Positions 30,442-39,725 of a stretch of 64,000 nucleotides of DNA are shown piece by piece (within the stretch, counting starts at the first letter, position 1; each line of letters begins with the position of its first letter). The stretch is from Agitococcus sp. (lineage in GTDB: Bacteria; Pseudomonadota; Gammaproteobacteria; Pseudomonadales; Moraxellaceae), in assembly GCA_030646715.1 (NCBI GenBank), contig JAUSLJ010000042.1, positions 124,001 through 188,000 of the forward strand. Direction: 5' to 3'. A program made the translations under genes and the position numbers. The notes beneath the pieces are model-generated. The model was not told where the DNA came from and ran no database searches. It was given only the letters and a program-made list of their open reading frames with translations.

Positions 30442-30511
30442 GTAGTGGGGCGATTCATGAATCGCCCCTACAGATTTAAACAATTAAGGGCAAATGATTA
30501 TTTGCCACTAC
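30442..30511. repeat. Double-hairpin repeat family B, copy 1
   Basis: GTAGTGGGGCGATTCATGAATCGCCCCTAC-AGATTTAAACAATTA-AGGGCAAATGATTATTTGCC; cf. 44277-44342. Confidence 0.8.
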
Positions 30512-30748
30512 AGCACTTACAACTTATTTTTGTCACCGCGCACCACCAAAACGCATTTCCCCCTCTATTGATGAAATATTAGTGCAACAAAAACATACCT
30601 TGAGGTGTGTTCGTTGTGCGTTTTATTTTCACTTCATTACCTTTTCAAAAGTCGCAATTTAATTTCTGTTTCTAACTTATTGAATTTTATTATATTTATA
30701 TTGTTTTTGTTGTCGAATGGTAAAACTTGGCATGACTCCTGCTTTGCA

Positions 30749-30762
30749 ACTTGTATACAAGT
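30749..30762. promoter_or_regulatory. Candidate GntR/FadR-type operator upstream of allophanate hydrolase
   Basis: Perfect 14-bp palindrome ACTTGTATACAAGT, ~25 bp before the proposed start. Confidence 0.65.
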
Positions 30763-30786
30763 GGGAATACATACGAGTTCAATCAC

Positions 30787-32601
30787 ATGTTACAGAGCAC
30801 AGCGTGGACTTTAGGAGAGTGGCAGCAAGCCTACCGTCAAGGAGCAACACCTGAGGTGTTGTTATCGACCTTATTAGATAACGTCAGCACTCACGATAAT
30901 GCATGGATTTCTTTATTATCTCAATCTCAATTAACTGTTATTTTGGCGGAGTTAGATGCACGTTTACAGCAAGTTAACGGAGATTTAACGCAATTACCAT
31001 TATACGGCATTCCCTTTGCCGTTAAAGACAATATCGACGTGAAGGGTTTCGCTACAACTTGTGCTTGCCCCGAATTTGCCTATCAACCCGAACAATCAGC
31101 CACGGTTGTTGCCAAACTGGTGGCCGCAGGTGCAGTTGTTATCGGTAAAACTAATCTTGATCAATTTGCCACAGGTTTAGTCGGTACACGTTCGCCCTAT
31201 GGTGCAGTCGCTAATAGTTTTAATGCCGATTTCATTAGCGGTGGTTCAAGCTCAGGTTCGGCAGTGGTGGTAGCGCGTGGTTTAGTACCTTTTTCTTTAG
31301 GCACAGATACCGCAGGTTCAGGTCGCGTGCCCGCAGGTTTAAATAATATTGTTGGCTTAAAGCCCACGTGCGGCTGGTTAAGCACGACAGGAGTTGTACC
31401 TGCCTGTCGCAGTTTGGATTGTGTCTCGGTGTTTGCCTTAACGGTGGATGATGCTGAATACATTGCTCGTATTGCCAGTGGTTTTGATGAGCAAGACCCG
31501 TATTCACGCACGATACCTGTTGCTCAAGGCGCATTGCCCAAGCAACCCATTTTTGCCATTCCTGAACAATTACATTGGTTTGGTGATGACTTAGCCGCGC
31601 AAGCCTTTGAAGCCAGTTTAGAAAAATTATCAGCAACAGGTGCGGTCTTTAAAAAGATTGATTTCACCCCGTTTTATCAGGTCGCCGCCCTGTTATATGA
31701 AGGGGCGTGGGTCGCCGAACGCTTTATTGCCTTAGAAGAATTGTTATTAACGAATCCTAATGTTGTCCATCCTGTCGTCCGTAGCATTATTGAACGCGCT
31801 AAGACGATGAGCGCAGCAGATGCGTTTAAAGGTCAATATCAATTAGCCGAATTAAAACGTGTCGTTGAAAGTATTTATCAAGGCATTGATGGCTTATTAG
31901 TGCCCACTGCGCCCAGTATTTATCGCACCGAAGACGTGCTAGCAGACCCCATCACGCTCAATACCCAACTCGGGACTTATACCAATTTTGTCAATTTATT
32001 AGATGGTTGTGCCTTGGCCTTGCCTGCGGGTTTACGCGCCGATGGTTTGCCGTTTGGTATTACCGTGATTGCGCCTGCGTGGTGTGATGGTCAGTTAGCA
32101 GAGTTCGGTCGTCGTTGGCAGTCGATGGCAGCAGTCACGTTGGGGGCAACAGGCAGTGCTTTAGTCAGATGCCCACCGACCCCGACGATTCCTTTAGCAA
32201 TTGAAACCATTCCTCTAGCCGTTGTTGGCGCTCATCTCACGGGTATGCCGCTGAATTATCAATTACAAGAACGTGGCGCGGTATTGCTAGAAACAACCTA
32301 CACCGCAGATTGTTATCGCCTATTTGCCTTAGCGGGCACAGTCCCACCTAAGCCAGGTTTGCTACGTGTTAAAGCAGGCGAGGGTGCAGCCATTATTGTT
32401 GAAGTTTGGGCGATGCCTGTCGCGCATTTCGGTTCATTTGTTAGTTTGATTCCTGCGCCTTTAGGCATTGGTACGCTGACCTTAGAAGATGGCCGCGAAG
32501 TCAAAGGTTTTATTTGTGAAGCATGGGCAATTGCTGAGGCACAAGACATTACCGCATTAGGCGGATGGCGCGCGTATATCGCCTCAAGGAATAAGGGTTA
32601 A
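30787..32601 (+). CDS. atzF: Allophanate hydrolase
   Basis: Amidase signature GGSSSGSAVVVARGLVPFSLGTDTAGSGRVPAGLNNIVGLKPT; C-terminal extension; upstream of urea carboxylase. Confidence 0.94.
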   Translation: MLQSTAWTLGEWQQAYRQGATPEVLLSTLLDNVSTHDNAWISLLSQSQLTVILAELDARLQQVNGDLTQLPLYGIPFAVKDNIDVKGFATTCACPEFAYQPEQSATVVAKLVAAGAVVIGKTNLDQFATGLVGTRSPYGAVANSFNADFISGGSSSGSAVVVARGLVPFSLGTDTAGSGRVPAGLNNIVGLKPTCGWLSTTGVVPACRSLDCVSVFALTVDDAEYIARIASGFDEQDPYSRTIPVAQGALPKQPIFAIPEQLHWFGDDLAAQAFEASLEKLSATGAVFKKIDFTPFYQVAALLYEGAWVAERFIALEELLLTNPNVVHPVVRSIIERAKTMSAADAFKGQYQLAELKRVVESIYQGIDGLLVPTAPSIYRTEDVLADPITLNTQLGTYTNFVNLLDGCALALPAGLRADGLPFGITVIAPAWCDGQLAEFGRRWQSMAAVTLGATGSALVRCPPTPTIPLAIETIPLAVVGAHLTGMPLNYQLQERGAVLLETTYTADCYRLFALAGTVPPKPGLLRVKAGEGAAIIVEVWAMPVAHFGSFVSLIPAPLGIGTLTLEDGREVKGFICEAWAIAEAQDITALGGWRAYIASRNKG

Positions 32602-32605
32602 TCAT

Positions 32606-35600
32606 ATGTTTAGCACGGTATTAATTGCCAATCGTGGCGAAATAGCAGTTCGGATTGCCAAAACCTTAAAGAAAATGGGCATTCGTAGCGTTGCAGTTTA
32701 TAGCGAAGCGGATAAACACAGTTTACACGTCACGGCTGCCGATGAAGCAGTGTGTATTGGCGGTAGCAATCCCAGCGAAAGTTATTTGTGTGGCGATAAA
32801 ATCATTGAAGTCGCCAAACACGTTGGCGCACAAGCGATTATTCCCGGTTATGGCTTTTTGTCCGAAAATGCCGATTTTTCTGAAGCGTGTGCCGCCGCAG
32901 GTTTGATTTTCGTTGGCCCAACGCCGACACAAATGCGTCAGTTTGGTTTAAAACACGCCTCGCGCGAAATTGCTGAACAAGCAGGTGTACCACTGACCAA
33001 AGGCACGCCGTTATTAGCTTCTTTAGAAGAAGCGGTGACTTCTGCGGCAGCGTTAGGCTACCCCGTCATGCTAAAAAGCACCGCTGGTGGCGGTGGTATT
33101 GGTTTGTCGCGTTGTAATAATGAGCCCGAATTAGCGGCAGCTTTTGACTCGGTACAGCGTTTAGGCAAAAACTTTTTTAACGATGGTGGCGTGTTTTTAG
33201 AGCGTTTTATTGATGAAGCGCGTCATGTCGAAGTGCAAATTTTTGGTAATGGTTTGGGTGATGTTGTTGCCTTAGGTGAACGTGATTGTTCAGTGCAACG
33301 TCGTAATCAAAAAGTGATTGAAGAAACGCCAGCACCAAATTTACCTGCGGCCACACGCACCGCGTTATTAGCGGCAGCGGTGAGTTTAGGTAAAGCGGTT
33401 GGCTATCAATCCGCAGGCACGGTGGAGTTTATTTACGACGGTAAACGCGACGAATTCTACTTTTTAGAAGTGAATACTCGTTTGCAAGTCGAGCACCCGA
33501 TTACCGAATCGGTGACAGGGATTGATCTAGTTGAATGGATGATTTTGACCGCCGAAGGTCAACCGCCGTCATTTGAGAATCTGCCTGAGCCTAAAGGTGC
33601 AGCGATTGAAGTTCGGATATACGCCGAAGACCCTGTGAAAAACTTTCAACCTTCACCGGGTATTTTGACTGATGTCGCCTTTCCTGACGATGTGCGTTTG
33701 GATGGTTGGGTTGAAACAGGCACGGAAGTATCGCCTTACTACGACCCGATGTTAGCCAAGCTCATCGTCACTGGTGCAGACCGTGCCGAAGCCTTAGCCA
33801 AATTACAAACTGCTTTAGCTAATACCCGTTTATACGGTATTGCCACTAATTTAGATTATTTACGGCAAATTATCGCCAGTTCAGCCTTTAGCGAAGCGCA
33901 ATTATCCACCCAATTTTTAGCGCACTTTGATTATTTACCACGTCAAATTGAAGTCATCGAAGCAGGAACGTATACCAGTATTCAAGATACAGGACGTTTT
34001 GGTTATTGGGATATTGGTGTGCCACCCTCAGGGGCAATGGATGATTATGCCTTTAGATTAGCCAATCGTATTGTCGGTAATCATGCCTCTGCCGCAGGCA
34101 TTGAATGCACGATTCAAGGGCCAATGTTACGTTTTCATGGCGATGCTGTTATCGCTTTAACTGGCGCGCAAACCCCTGCGACTTTAGATGGCGAAGCGGT
34201 TGAGTTTTGGTCGCCGATTAGCGTTAAAACAGGTCAAGTATTAAAAATCGGTCGGGCGACCTCGGGTTGCCGTACCTATATTGCTGTACGTAATGGTTTT
34301 GATGTGCCTGATTATTTAGGCAGTAAATCGACCTTTGCCTTGGGGCAATTTGGGGGGCATGCAGGGCGCATCTTACGCACAGGAGATATGTTAGCGGTCA
34401 GTTCGCCAGACATGGCAGCCTGTAATGCGCCTGCACCGATTGCCGAGCCAGCCGCCGCACCACAAGCATTAGTGCCTAATTATGTCAGTGAGTGGGATAT
34501 TGGCGTGTTGTATGGCCCACATGGTGCGCCTGACTTCTTCACTCAACAATATATTGATGAATTTTTTGCCGAGCCGTGGCAAGTCCATTACAACTCCAAT
34601 CGTTTAGGTGTGCGTTTAGTGGGTCCTAAACCTTCTTGGGCACGCTCGGATGGTGGCGAAGCAGGTTTGCATCCCTCCAATATCCACGACTGCGAATATG
34701 CTATTGGCAGTATTAACTTTACGGGCGATATGCCTGTGATTTTAGCTTGTGATGGCCCAAGCCTAGGCGGTTTTGTGTGTGTCGCAACGATTGCCAAAGC
34801 CGAATTATGGAAAGTCGGGCAAGTCAAACCGGGCGATAAAATCAATTTCCGTCGTTTGAGTTTTGATGAGGCGCTGGCTCTTGAGTTAGCGCAAGACCAA
34901 GCCATCGAACAACTTGCGCCAGTTGTTAGCAGCACCGAGCATCACAGTACATGGCATAGCATTAGCACCTATTTGAAGGGTTTATTTAGCCGCAAAGAAG
35001 TACAACCCGAAACGTCTTCTGCTTGTATCGTCGCCAGTTTAGAAGCCACTGAACAACGTCCTATTGTTACTTATCGTCAAGCAGGCGATAAATACATTCT
35101 GCTCGAATATGGTCAAAACGTCCTTGATTTGCGGTTGCGTTTCCGTATTCACGCCTTAATGGAAGCGCTAAAACAAAGCCCGATTGTTGGTATTCACGAA
35201 TTGTCACCGGGTGTGCGTTCTCTACAAATTCGTTATGACAGTCGCGTTTTACATCAACAAGAATTGATTAAGCAGTTATTGGTACTCGAAGAAAGTTTAC
35301 CACTGGTAGATAGCATGACCGTGCCAACCCGTGTCGTTTATTTACCTTTAGCCTTTGAAGATTCTGCTACTTTAGATGCCGTCACGCGTTACCGCGAAAC
35401 CGTCAAAGCGCAAGCCCCGTGGTTACCCAATAACGTCGATTTTATTCAACGTATCAATGGCTTAGACAGCCGTGAGCAAGTCAAAGAAATTGTCTATCAA
35501 GCCAGTTATATGGTTCTAGGTTTGGGCGATGTCTATTTAGGCGCGCCTTGCGCCGTGCCTGTAGACCCGCGCCACCGTTTAATGACCTCTAAATACAACC

Positions 35601-36265
35601 CCGCACGGACATTTACTGCCGAAGGCACAGTCGGTATTGGCGGTGTGTATATGTGTGTCTATGGCATGGACTCACCGGGCGGTTATCAATTAGTCGGTCG
35701 TACCTTGCCGATTTGGAATAAGTTTTTAAAGAACAAACAGTTTGCTTCTGGCTCGCCTTGGTTGTTGCGGTTTTTCGACCAAGTGCGTTTTTATCCCGTT
35801 AGCGAAGCCGAATTAACCGTGCTTCGTGAAGACTTCCGCGAAGGTAAAGCGAGCGTTCGTATTGAAGAAGAGCGTTTTGCCTTAGCCGATTACGAACAGT
35901 TCTTAGTCGATAACAACGACAGTATTCAAACTTTCCGTGACCAACAAAAAATTGCTTATGACCAAGAAGTCGCATTATGGCAAGCCGATAACGTTGGCGC
36001 ACAGGAAGAAGAAACCAAGCAAGTTGCAGCAGATTTAGACGACGACAGCATCCAACGGGTATGTGCCGATATTTCGGGCAACGTATGGAAGGTGCTCGTC
36101 GAAGCAGGTCAGCAGGTGGAAGTCGGTCAACCCTTGGTGATTTTAGAGGCGATGAAGATGGAGTTCCCCATTCATGCCTCAGTCAGTGGCATAGTACGCG
36201 ACTTGCATTGTCGCCCTAGTAAAGCCGTTGTTGCAGGGGAGGCATTGCTTGATATCGAACTGTAG
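32606..36265 (+). CDS. uca: Urea carboxylase
   Basis: Biotin carboxylase N-terminus (FSTVLIANRGEIAVRIAKTLKKMG), KipI/KipA-like middle domains, C-terminal biotin site EAMKME; 1219 aa. Confidence 0.95.
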   Translation: MFSTVLIANRGEIAVRIAKTLKKMGIRSVAVYSEADKHSLHVTAADEAVCIGGSNPSESYLCGDKIIEVAKHVGAQAIIPGYGFLSENADFSEACAAAGLIFVGPTPTQMRQFGLKHASREIAEQAGVPLTKGTPLLASLEEAVTSAAALGYPVMLKSTAGGGGIGLSRCNNEPELAAAFDSVQRLGKNFFNDGGVFLERFIDEARHVEVQIFGNGLGDVVALGERDCSVQRRNQKVIEETPAPNLPAATRTALLAAAVSLGKAVGYQSAGTVEFIYDGKRDEFYFLEVNTRLQVEHPITESVTGIDLVEWMILTAEGQPPSFENLPEPKGAAIEVRIYAEDPVKNFQPSPGILTDVAFPDDVRLDGWVETGTEVSPYYDPMLAKLIVTGADRAEALAKLQTALANTRLYGIATNLDYLRQIIASSAFSEAQLSTQFLAHFDYLPRQIEVIEAGTYTSIQDTGRFGYWDIGVPPSGAMDDYAFRLANRIVGNHASAAGIECTIQGPMLRFHGDAVIALTGAQTPATLDGEAVEFWSPISVKTGQVLKIGRATSGCRTYIAVRNGFDVPDYLGSKSTFALGQFGGHAGRILRTGDMLAVSSPDMAACNAPAPIAEPAAAPQALVPNYVSEWDIGVLYGPHGAPDFFTQQYIDEFFAEPWQVHYNSNRLGVRLVGPKPSWARSDGGEAGLHPSNIHDCEYAIGSINFTGDMPVILACDGPSLGGFVCVATIAKAELWKVGQVKPGDKINFRRLSFDEALALELAQDQAIEQLAPVVSSTEHHSTWHSISTYLKGLFSRKEVQPETSSACIVASLEATEQRPIVTYRQAGDKYILLEYGQNVLDLRLRFRIHALMEALKQSPIVGIHELSPGVRSLQIRYDSRVLHQQELIKQLLVLEESLPLVDSMTVPTRVVYLPLAFEDSATLDAVTRYRETVKAQAPWLPNNVDFIQRINGLDSREQVKEIVYQASYMVLGLGDVYLGAPCAVPVDPRHRLMTSKYNPARTFTAEGTVGIGGVYMCVYGMDSPGGYQLVGRTLPIWNKFLKNKQFASGSPWLLRFFDQVRFYPVSEAELTVLREDFREGKASVRIEEERFALADYEQFLVDNNDSIQTFRDQQKIAYDQEVALWQADNVGAQEEETKQVAADLDDDSIQRVCADISGNVWKVLVEAGQQVEVGQPLVILEAMKMEFPIHASVSGIVRDLHCRPSKAVVAGEALLDIEL

Positions 36266-36303
36266 AGCGTGATGCTAATCATGCTCACTTTGAGGATTAA
36301 GCC

Positions 36304-37038
36304 ATGAACGAAAACGCCATCACTGTTACGCCCTTACGCAGCCTTAAACGTAAGGAAACGCCCGAGAATTTAGCGGAGCGTATTTATCACCGACTGAAAC
36401 AAGAGATTTTTGATTTTCAGTTATTGCCCAGCGACCGTTTTAGTGAAAACGAAGTGGCTGAGCGTATGGAAGCAAGCCGAACGCCCGTGCGTGAAGCCTT
36501 ATTTCGCTTACAACGTGAAGGCTATGTCGAGGTGTTGTATCGCAGTGGTTGGCAAGTGAAAGCCTTTGATTTTCGTTTTTTTGAGGAAATTTACGATGTC
36601 CGCATCATCCTCGAATTAGCAGCGGTAAAAAAACTGTGTGAGCAAGAAGTGCGCTCCAGTTTGTTGGATGACTTGAAACGTATTTGGTTAGTAGAGCCTG
36701 AGCAACGGATTCAGGACTCACAAACCGTCGCGGGTTTGGATGAGCGTTTTCATCAGATGTTGGTGGAAGCCACTGGTAATCAGGAGATGGCAAAAATCCA
36801 TCAAGGTATTACCGAACGTATTCGCATTATTCGTCGTTTGGACTTCAACAAAACGGCGCGAATTGAAGCGACGTATATCGAACATGGTCAGATTTTAGGA
36901 GCGATTTTGACGCGCCGTGTTGAGCAAGCCCAGCGTTTGCTGAAAACTCATATTGAAGCGAGCAAAGCCGAAGTCCGAAAAATCACCATTCATATGTTAC
37001 ATAGCGCGCGCAATCCATTAGCGGGCGAAACGGAATAG
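36304..37038 (+). CDS. GntR family (FCD domain) transcriptional regulator
   Basis: AERIYHRLKQEIFDFQLLPSDRFSENEVAERMEASRTPVREALFRLQREGYVEV. Confidence 0.93.
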   Translation: MNENAITVTPLRSLKRKETPENLAERIYHRLKQEIFDFQLLPSDRFSENEVAERMEASRTPVREALFRLQREGYVEVLYRSGWQVKAFDFRFFEEIYDVRIILELAAVKKLCEQEVRSSLLDDLKRIWLVEPEQRIQDSQTVAGLDERFHQMLVEATGNQEMAKIHQGITERIRIIRRLDFNKTARIEATYIEHGQILGAILTRRVEQAQRLLKTHIEASKAEVRKITIHMLHSARNPLAGETE

Positions 37039-37156
37039 GACTGACACGATACCAGCAACTAAGCGTGTGAGTCCGTAATGAAAATGGCTTAGGCCGTATT
37101 TGCGGGGAGAACTGACCGACTCCTCGTGTTCTGATGGTCGTCAACGGAGATAGATC

Positions 37157-38269
37157 ATGCTTAGTACGTTTGTATTAAATCGCGGTAAAACCTTGCTGAT
37201 GGCCTCTATTGCATTGGCCACCTTGAGCAGCGTTGCTCAAGCAGCAGAACTTAAATTGCCAGAAACGACACTCACGGCGAGTTTACGCGCCAGTATGGTG
37301 TCTGCGTCAACAGATGTTCCCCCAGCTCCTGGTGCGTCGGCGGATACCGTTGATTTTAATTTGGAAAGCTTAAGTTTTTATGTCAACGGCAAAATTACTG
37401 ACAAAGTAAAGTTCAGTTTTTCTTCTGAAATCAATGGTACGGAGTCCGTTACTATTCAGGATGCTATTGCTCAGTTCGAGTTTTCTCCCACTGCCAATGT
37501 TTGGGTCGGTCGCTTTTTGCCACCAACTGATCGTGCCAATAGTTATGGTGCTTACTTCTCCAATAACTGGAACTTCGCCAATGATGGCACGCAAGACGGT
37601 TATCCTTTCATCACCTTTGGTCGTGCTGACGGTATCGCTTACTGGGGCGATTTTGCCGAAACTAAGTTAAAAGTTTCCGCAGGTTTCTTTGATTTGTCAC
37701 CCGCAAAAGCGTCAACGCCTTCTGAGAAAATCATGAGTGCTGCACGTGTGCAATACGACTTCTGGGATGCCGAGCCAGGGTATTACGTCAATGGTACGTA
37801 TTTGGGTGAAAAAGACATTCTCGCTACCGCCGTAGCCGTGAACTCTGTCGATGGCAAAAGTACCACTAGCTTTGATTTTCTGATGGAGAAAAAAGTTGCG
37901 GGTGGCGGAGCGGTCACTGTCGAAGCCGAGTACATCAAATATGACGGCTTAGGTGGCTACGGGCCTGGTTTTACCAAAGGAACAGGAAGTGCTGGTGATG
38001 GCGATAGCTGGTATCTCATGGGTTCTTATCTATTCCCCGAACCTGTGGGCATGGGCAAAGTCCAGCTCTTAGGTAAATTCGGTACTTCTAGCTTGGATGG
38101 TGTTGCGGGTGCCGCTGGCTCAGATATTGACACCACTGAACTGAACGTTAATTACATCATCAAATCCTTCAATGCCCGTGTCAGCTTGTTCTATCTAGAC
38201 CACAGCTATTCCAAAACAGGTTTGGATGATTCTGCCATCGGCCTCGGCGTTCAACTCATGACTTTGTAA
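37157..38269 (+). CDS. Outer-membrane porin-like protein
   Basis: Signal peptide, ELKLPETTLTASLRASMVSAS, alternating beta-strand pattern, C-terminal GLGVQLMTL. Confidence 0.75.
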   Translation: MLSTFVLNRGKTLLMASIALATLSSVAQAAELKLPETTLTASLRASMVSASTDVPPAPGASADTVDFNLESLSFYVNGKITDKVKFSFSSEINGTESVTIQDAIAQFEFSPTANVWVGRFLPPTDRANSYGAYFSNNWNFANDGTQDGYPFITFGRADGIAYWGDFAETKLKVSAGFFDLSPAKASTPSEKIMSAARVQYDFWDAEPGYYVNGTYLGEKDILATAVAVNSVDGKSTTSFDFLMEKKVAGGGAVTVEAEYIKYDGLGGYGPGFTKGTGSAGDGDSWYLMGSYLFPEPVGMGKVQLLGKFGTSSLDGVAGAAGSDIDTTELNVNYIIKSFNARVSLFYLDHSYSKTGLDDSAIGLGVQLMTL

Positions 38270-38303
38270 GTCAATACGGTTATTTCAACGGAGAGAGAAA
38301 AAC

Positions 38304-39587
38304 ATGAAGACCCTGCTAAAAACATTATCATCAGGCGTAATAGCCGCCACCTTAGCCATGAGCAGTATTACTGTTCAAGCGGCAGATACCATCAAAGTTG
38401 GTATCTTGCATTCGTTGTCAGGCACGATGGCGATTTCTGAAACTACCTTAAAAGACACTATGCTCATGCTCATTGAAGAGCAAAACAAAAAGGGTGGCTT
38501 ATTAGGTAAAAAGTTAGAGCCAGTTGTCGTTGACCCTGCCTCTAATTGGCCATTGTTTGCCGAAAAAACCCGTCAGTTAATTCAAAAAGACAAAGTCTCG
38601 GCCATTTTTGGTTGCTGGACATCGGTATCGCGTAAATCGGTATTGCCTGTTGTTGAAGAGTTGAATGGCTTGCTGTTTTACCCAGTTCAATACGAAGGCG
38701 AAGAGTCTTCTAAAAACGTCTTTTACACAGGCGCAGCGCCAAACCAACAAGCGATTCCTGCGGTTGATTACCTAATGAAGTTAGGCACAAAACGTTGGGT
38801 ATTAGCGGGTACAGATTACGTTTACCCACGTACCACTAACAAAATTTTGGAATCTTACTTAAAAGCGAAAGGTGTTAAGCAAGAAGACATCATGATTAAC
38901 TACACACCATTTGGTCATTCTGATTGGCAAGGTATTGTTTCTGATATCAAAAAGTTTGGTTCCGCAGGTAAAAAGACTGCCGTTGTTTCGACCATTAACG
39001 GTGATGCTAACGTACCTTTCTACAAAGAGTTAGGTAATCAAGGTGTTACAGCAGGGAAAATTCCTGTCGTTGCCTTCTCGGTCGGTGAAGAAGAATTGTC
39101 TGGTATTGATACCAAGCCATTGGTCGGTCATTTAGCGGCATGGAACTACTTCATGAGCGAAAAAAGCCCAGCTAATGCCGCTTTTATCAAAAAATGGCAG
39201 GCTTTTACCAAGAATCCTAAGCGTGTCACCAATGATCCAATGGAAGCACACGTGATTGGTTTCAATATGTGGGTTCAAGCAGTTGAAAAAGCAAAATCGA
39301 CTGATACCGACAAAGTGTCTGCCGCCATCATCGGTATTAAAACACCAAACTTAACAGGTGGCGTATCTGAGATGTTGCCTAACCATCACATTACTAAACC
39401 AGTGTTAATTGGTGAAATTCAAGCTAATGGCCAAATCTCTACTGTTTGGAAAACCAAAGGCTTAGTGGCAGGTGATGCATGGTCTGACTTCTTACCCGAC
39501 AGCAAAATCATCACCGCTGATTGGGTGAAATTGAAGTGCGGTAACTACAACACGGTCACTAAAAAGTGTTCTGGTCAGGTTTATTAA
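38304..39587 (+). CDS. urtA: Urea ABC transporter substrate-binding protein
   Basis: IKVGILHSLSGTMAISETTLKDTMLMLIEEQNKKGGLLGKKLEPVVVDPASNWPLFAEKTRQLI. Confidence 0.96.
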   Translation: MKTLLKTLSSGVIAATLAMSSITVQAADTIKVGILHSLSGTMAISETTLKDTMLMLIEEQNKKGGLLGKKLEPVVVDPASNWPLFAEKTRQLIQKDKVSAIFGCWTSVSRKSVLPVVEELNGLLFYPVQYEGEESSKNVFYTGAAPNQQAIPAVDYLMKLGTKRWVLAGTDYVYPRTTNKILESYLKAKGVKQEDIMINYTPFGHSDWQGIVSDIKKFGSAGKKTAVVSTINGDANVPFYKELGNQGVTAGKIPVVAFSVGEEELSGIDTKPLVGHLAAWNYFMSEKSPANAAFIKKWQAFTKNPKRVTNDPMEAHVIGFNMWVQAVEKAKSTDTDKVSAAIIGIKTPNLTGGVSEMLPNHHITKPVLIGEIQANGQISTVWKTKGLVAGDAWSDFLPDSKIITADWVKLKCGNYNTVTKKCSGQVY

Positions 39588-39607
39588 TCAAACCATCACT
39601 CTAATTC

Positions 39608-39648
39608 AGCCCCCTCTCCCCGAGGGAGAGGGTTGGGGTGAGGGCTAA
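39608..39648. repeat. Dispersed repeat family D, intergenic copy
   Basis: GCCCCCTCTCCCCGAGGGAGAGGGTTGGGGTGAGGGCTAAC; shares a 21-nt exact block with 59803-59843. Confidence 0.8.
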
Positions 39649-39725
39649 CAGGATTTGCACCATCAATACATCATTCGCGCAGGGATTGCTGCGGATGATG
39701 CCACCTGCTTCGAGGAGAAAAGTCT

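Noticed and set aside
30605-30814. 69-aa ORF upstream of allophanate hydrolase
   Set aside because: Covers the promoter/operator region and overlaps the atzF start in another frame; not convincing as coding.
37039-37080. GGACTGACACG...CGTGTGAGTCC inverted repeat as a second MITE
   Set aside because: Imperfect arms and only ~40 bp; insufficient similarity to the 23831-23929 element.
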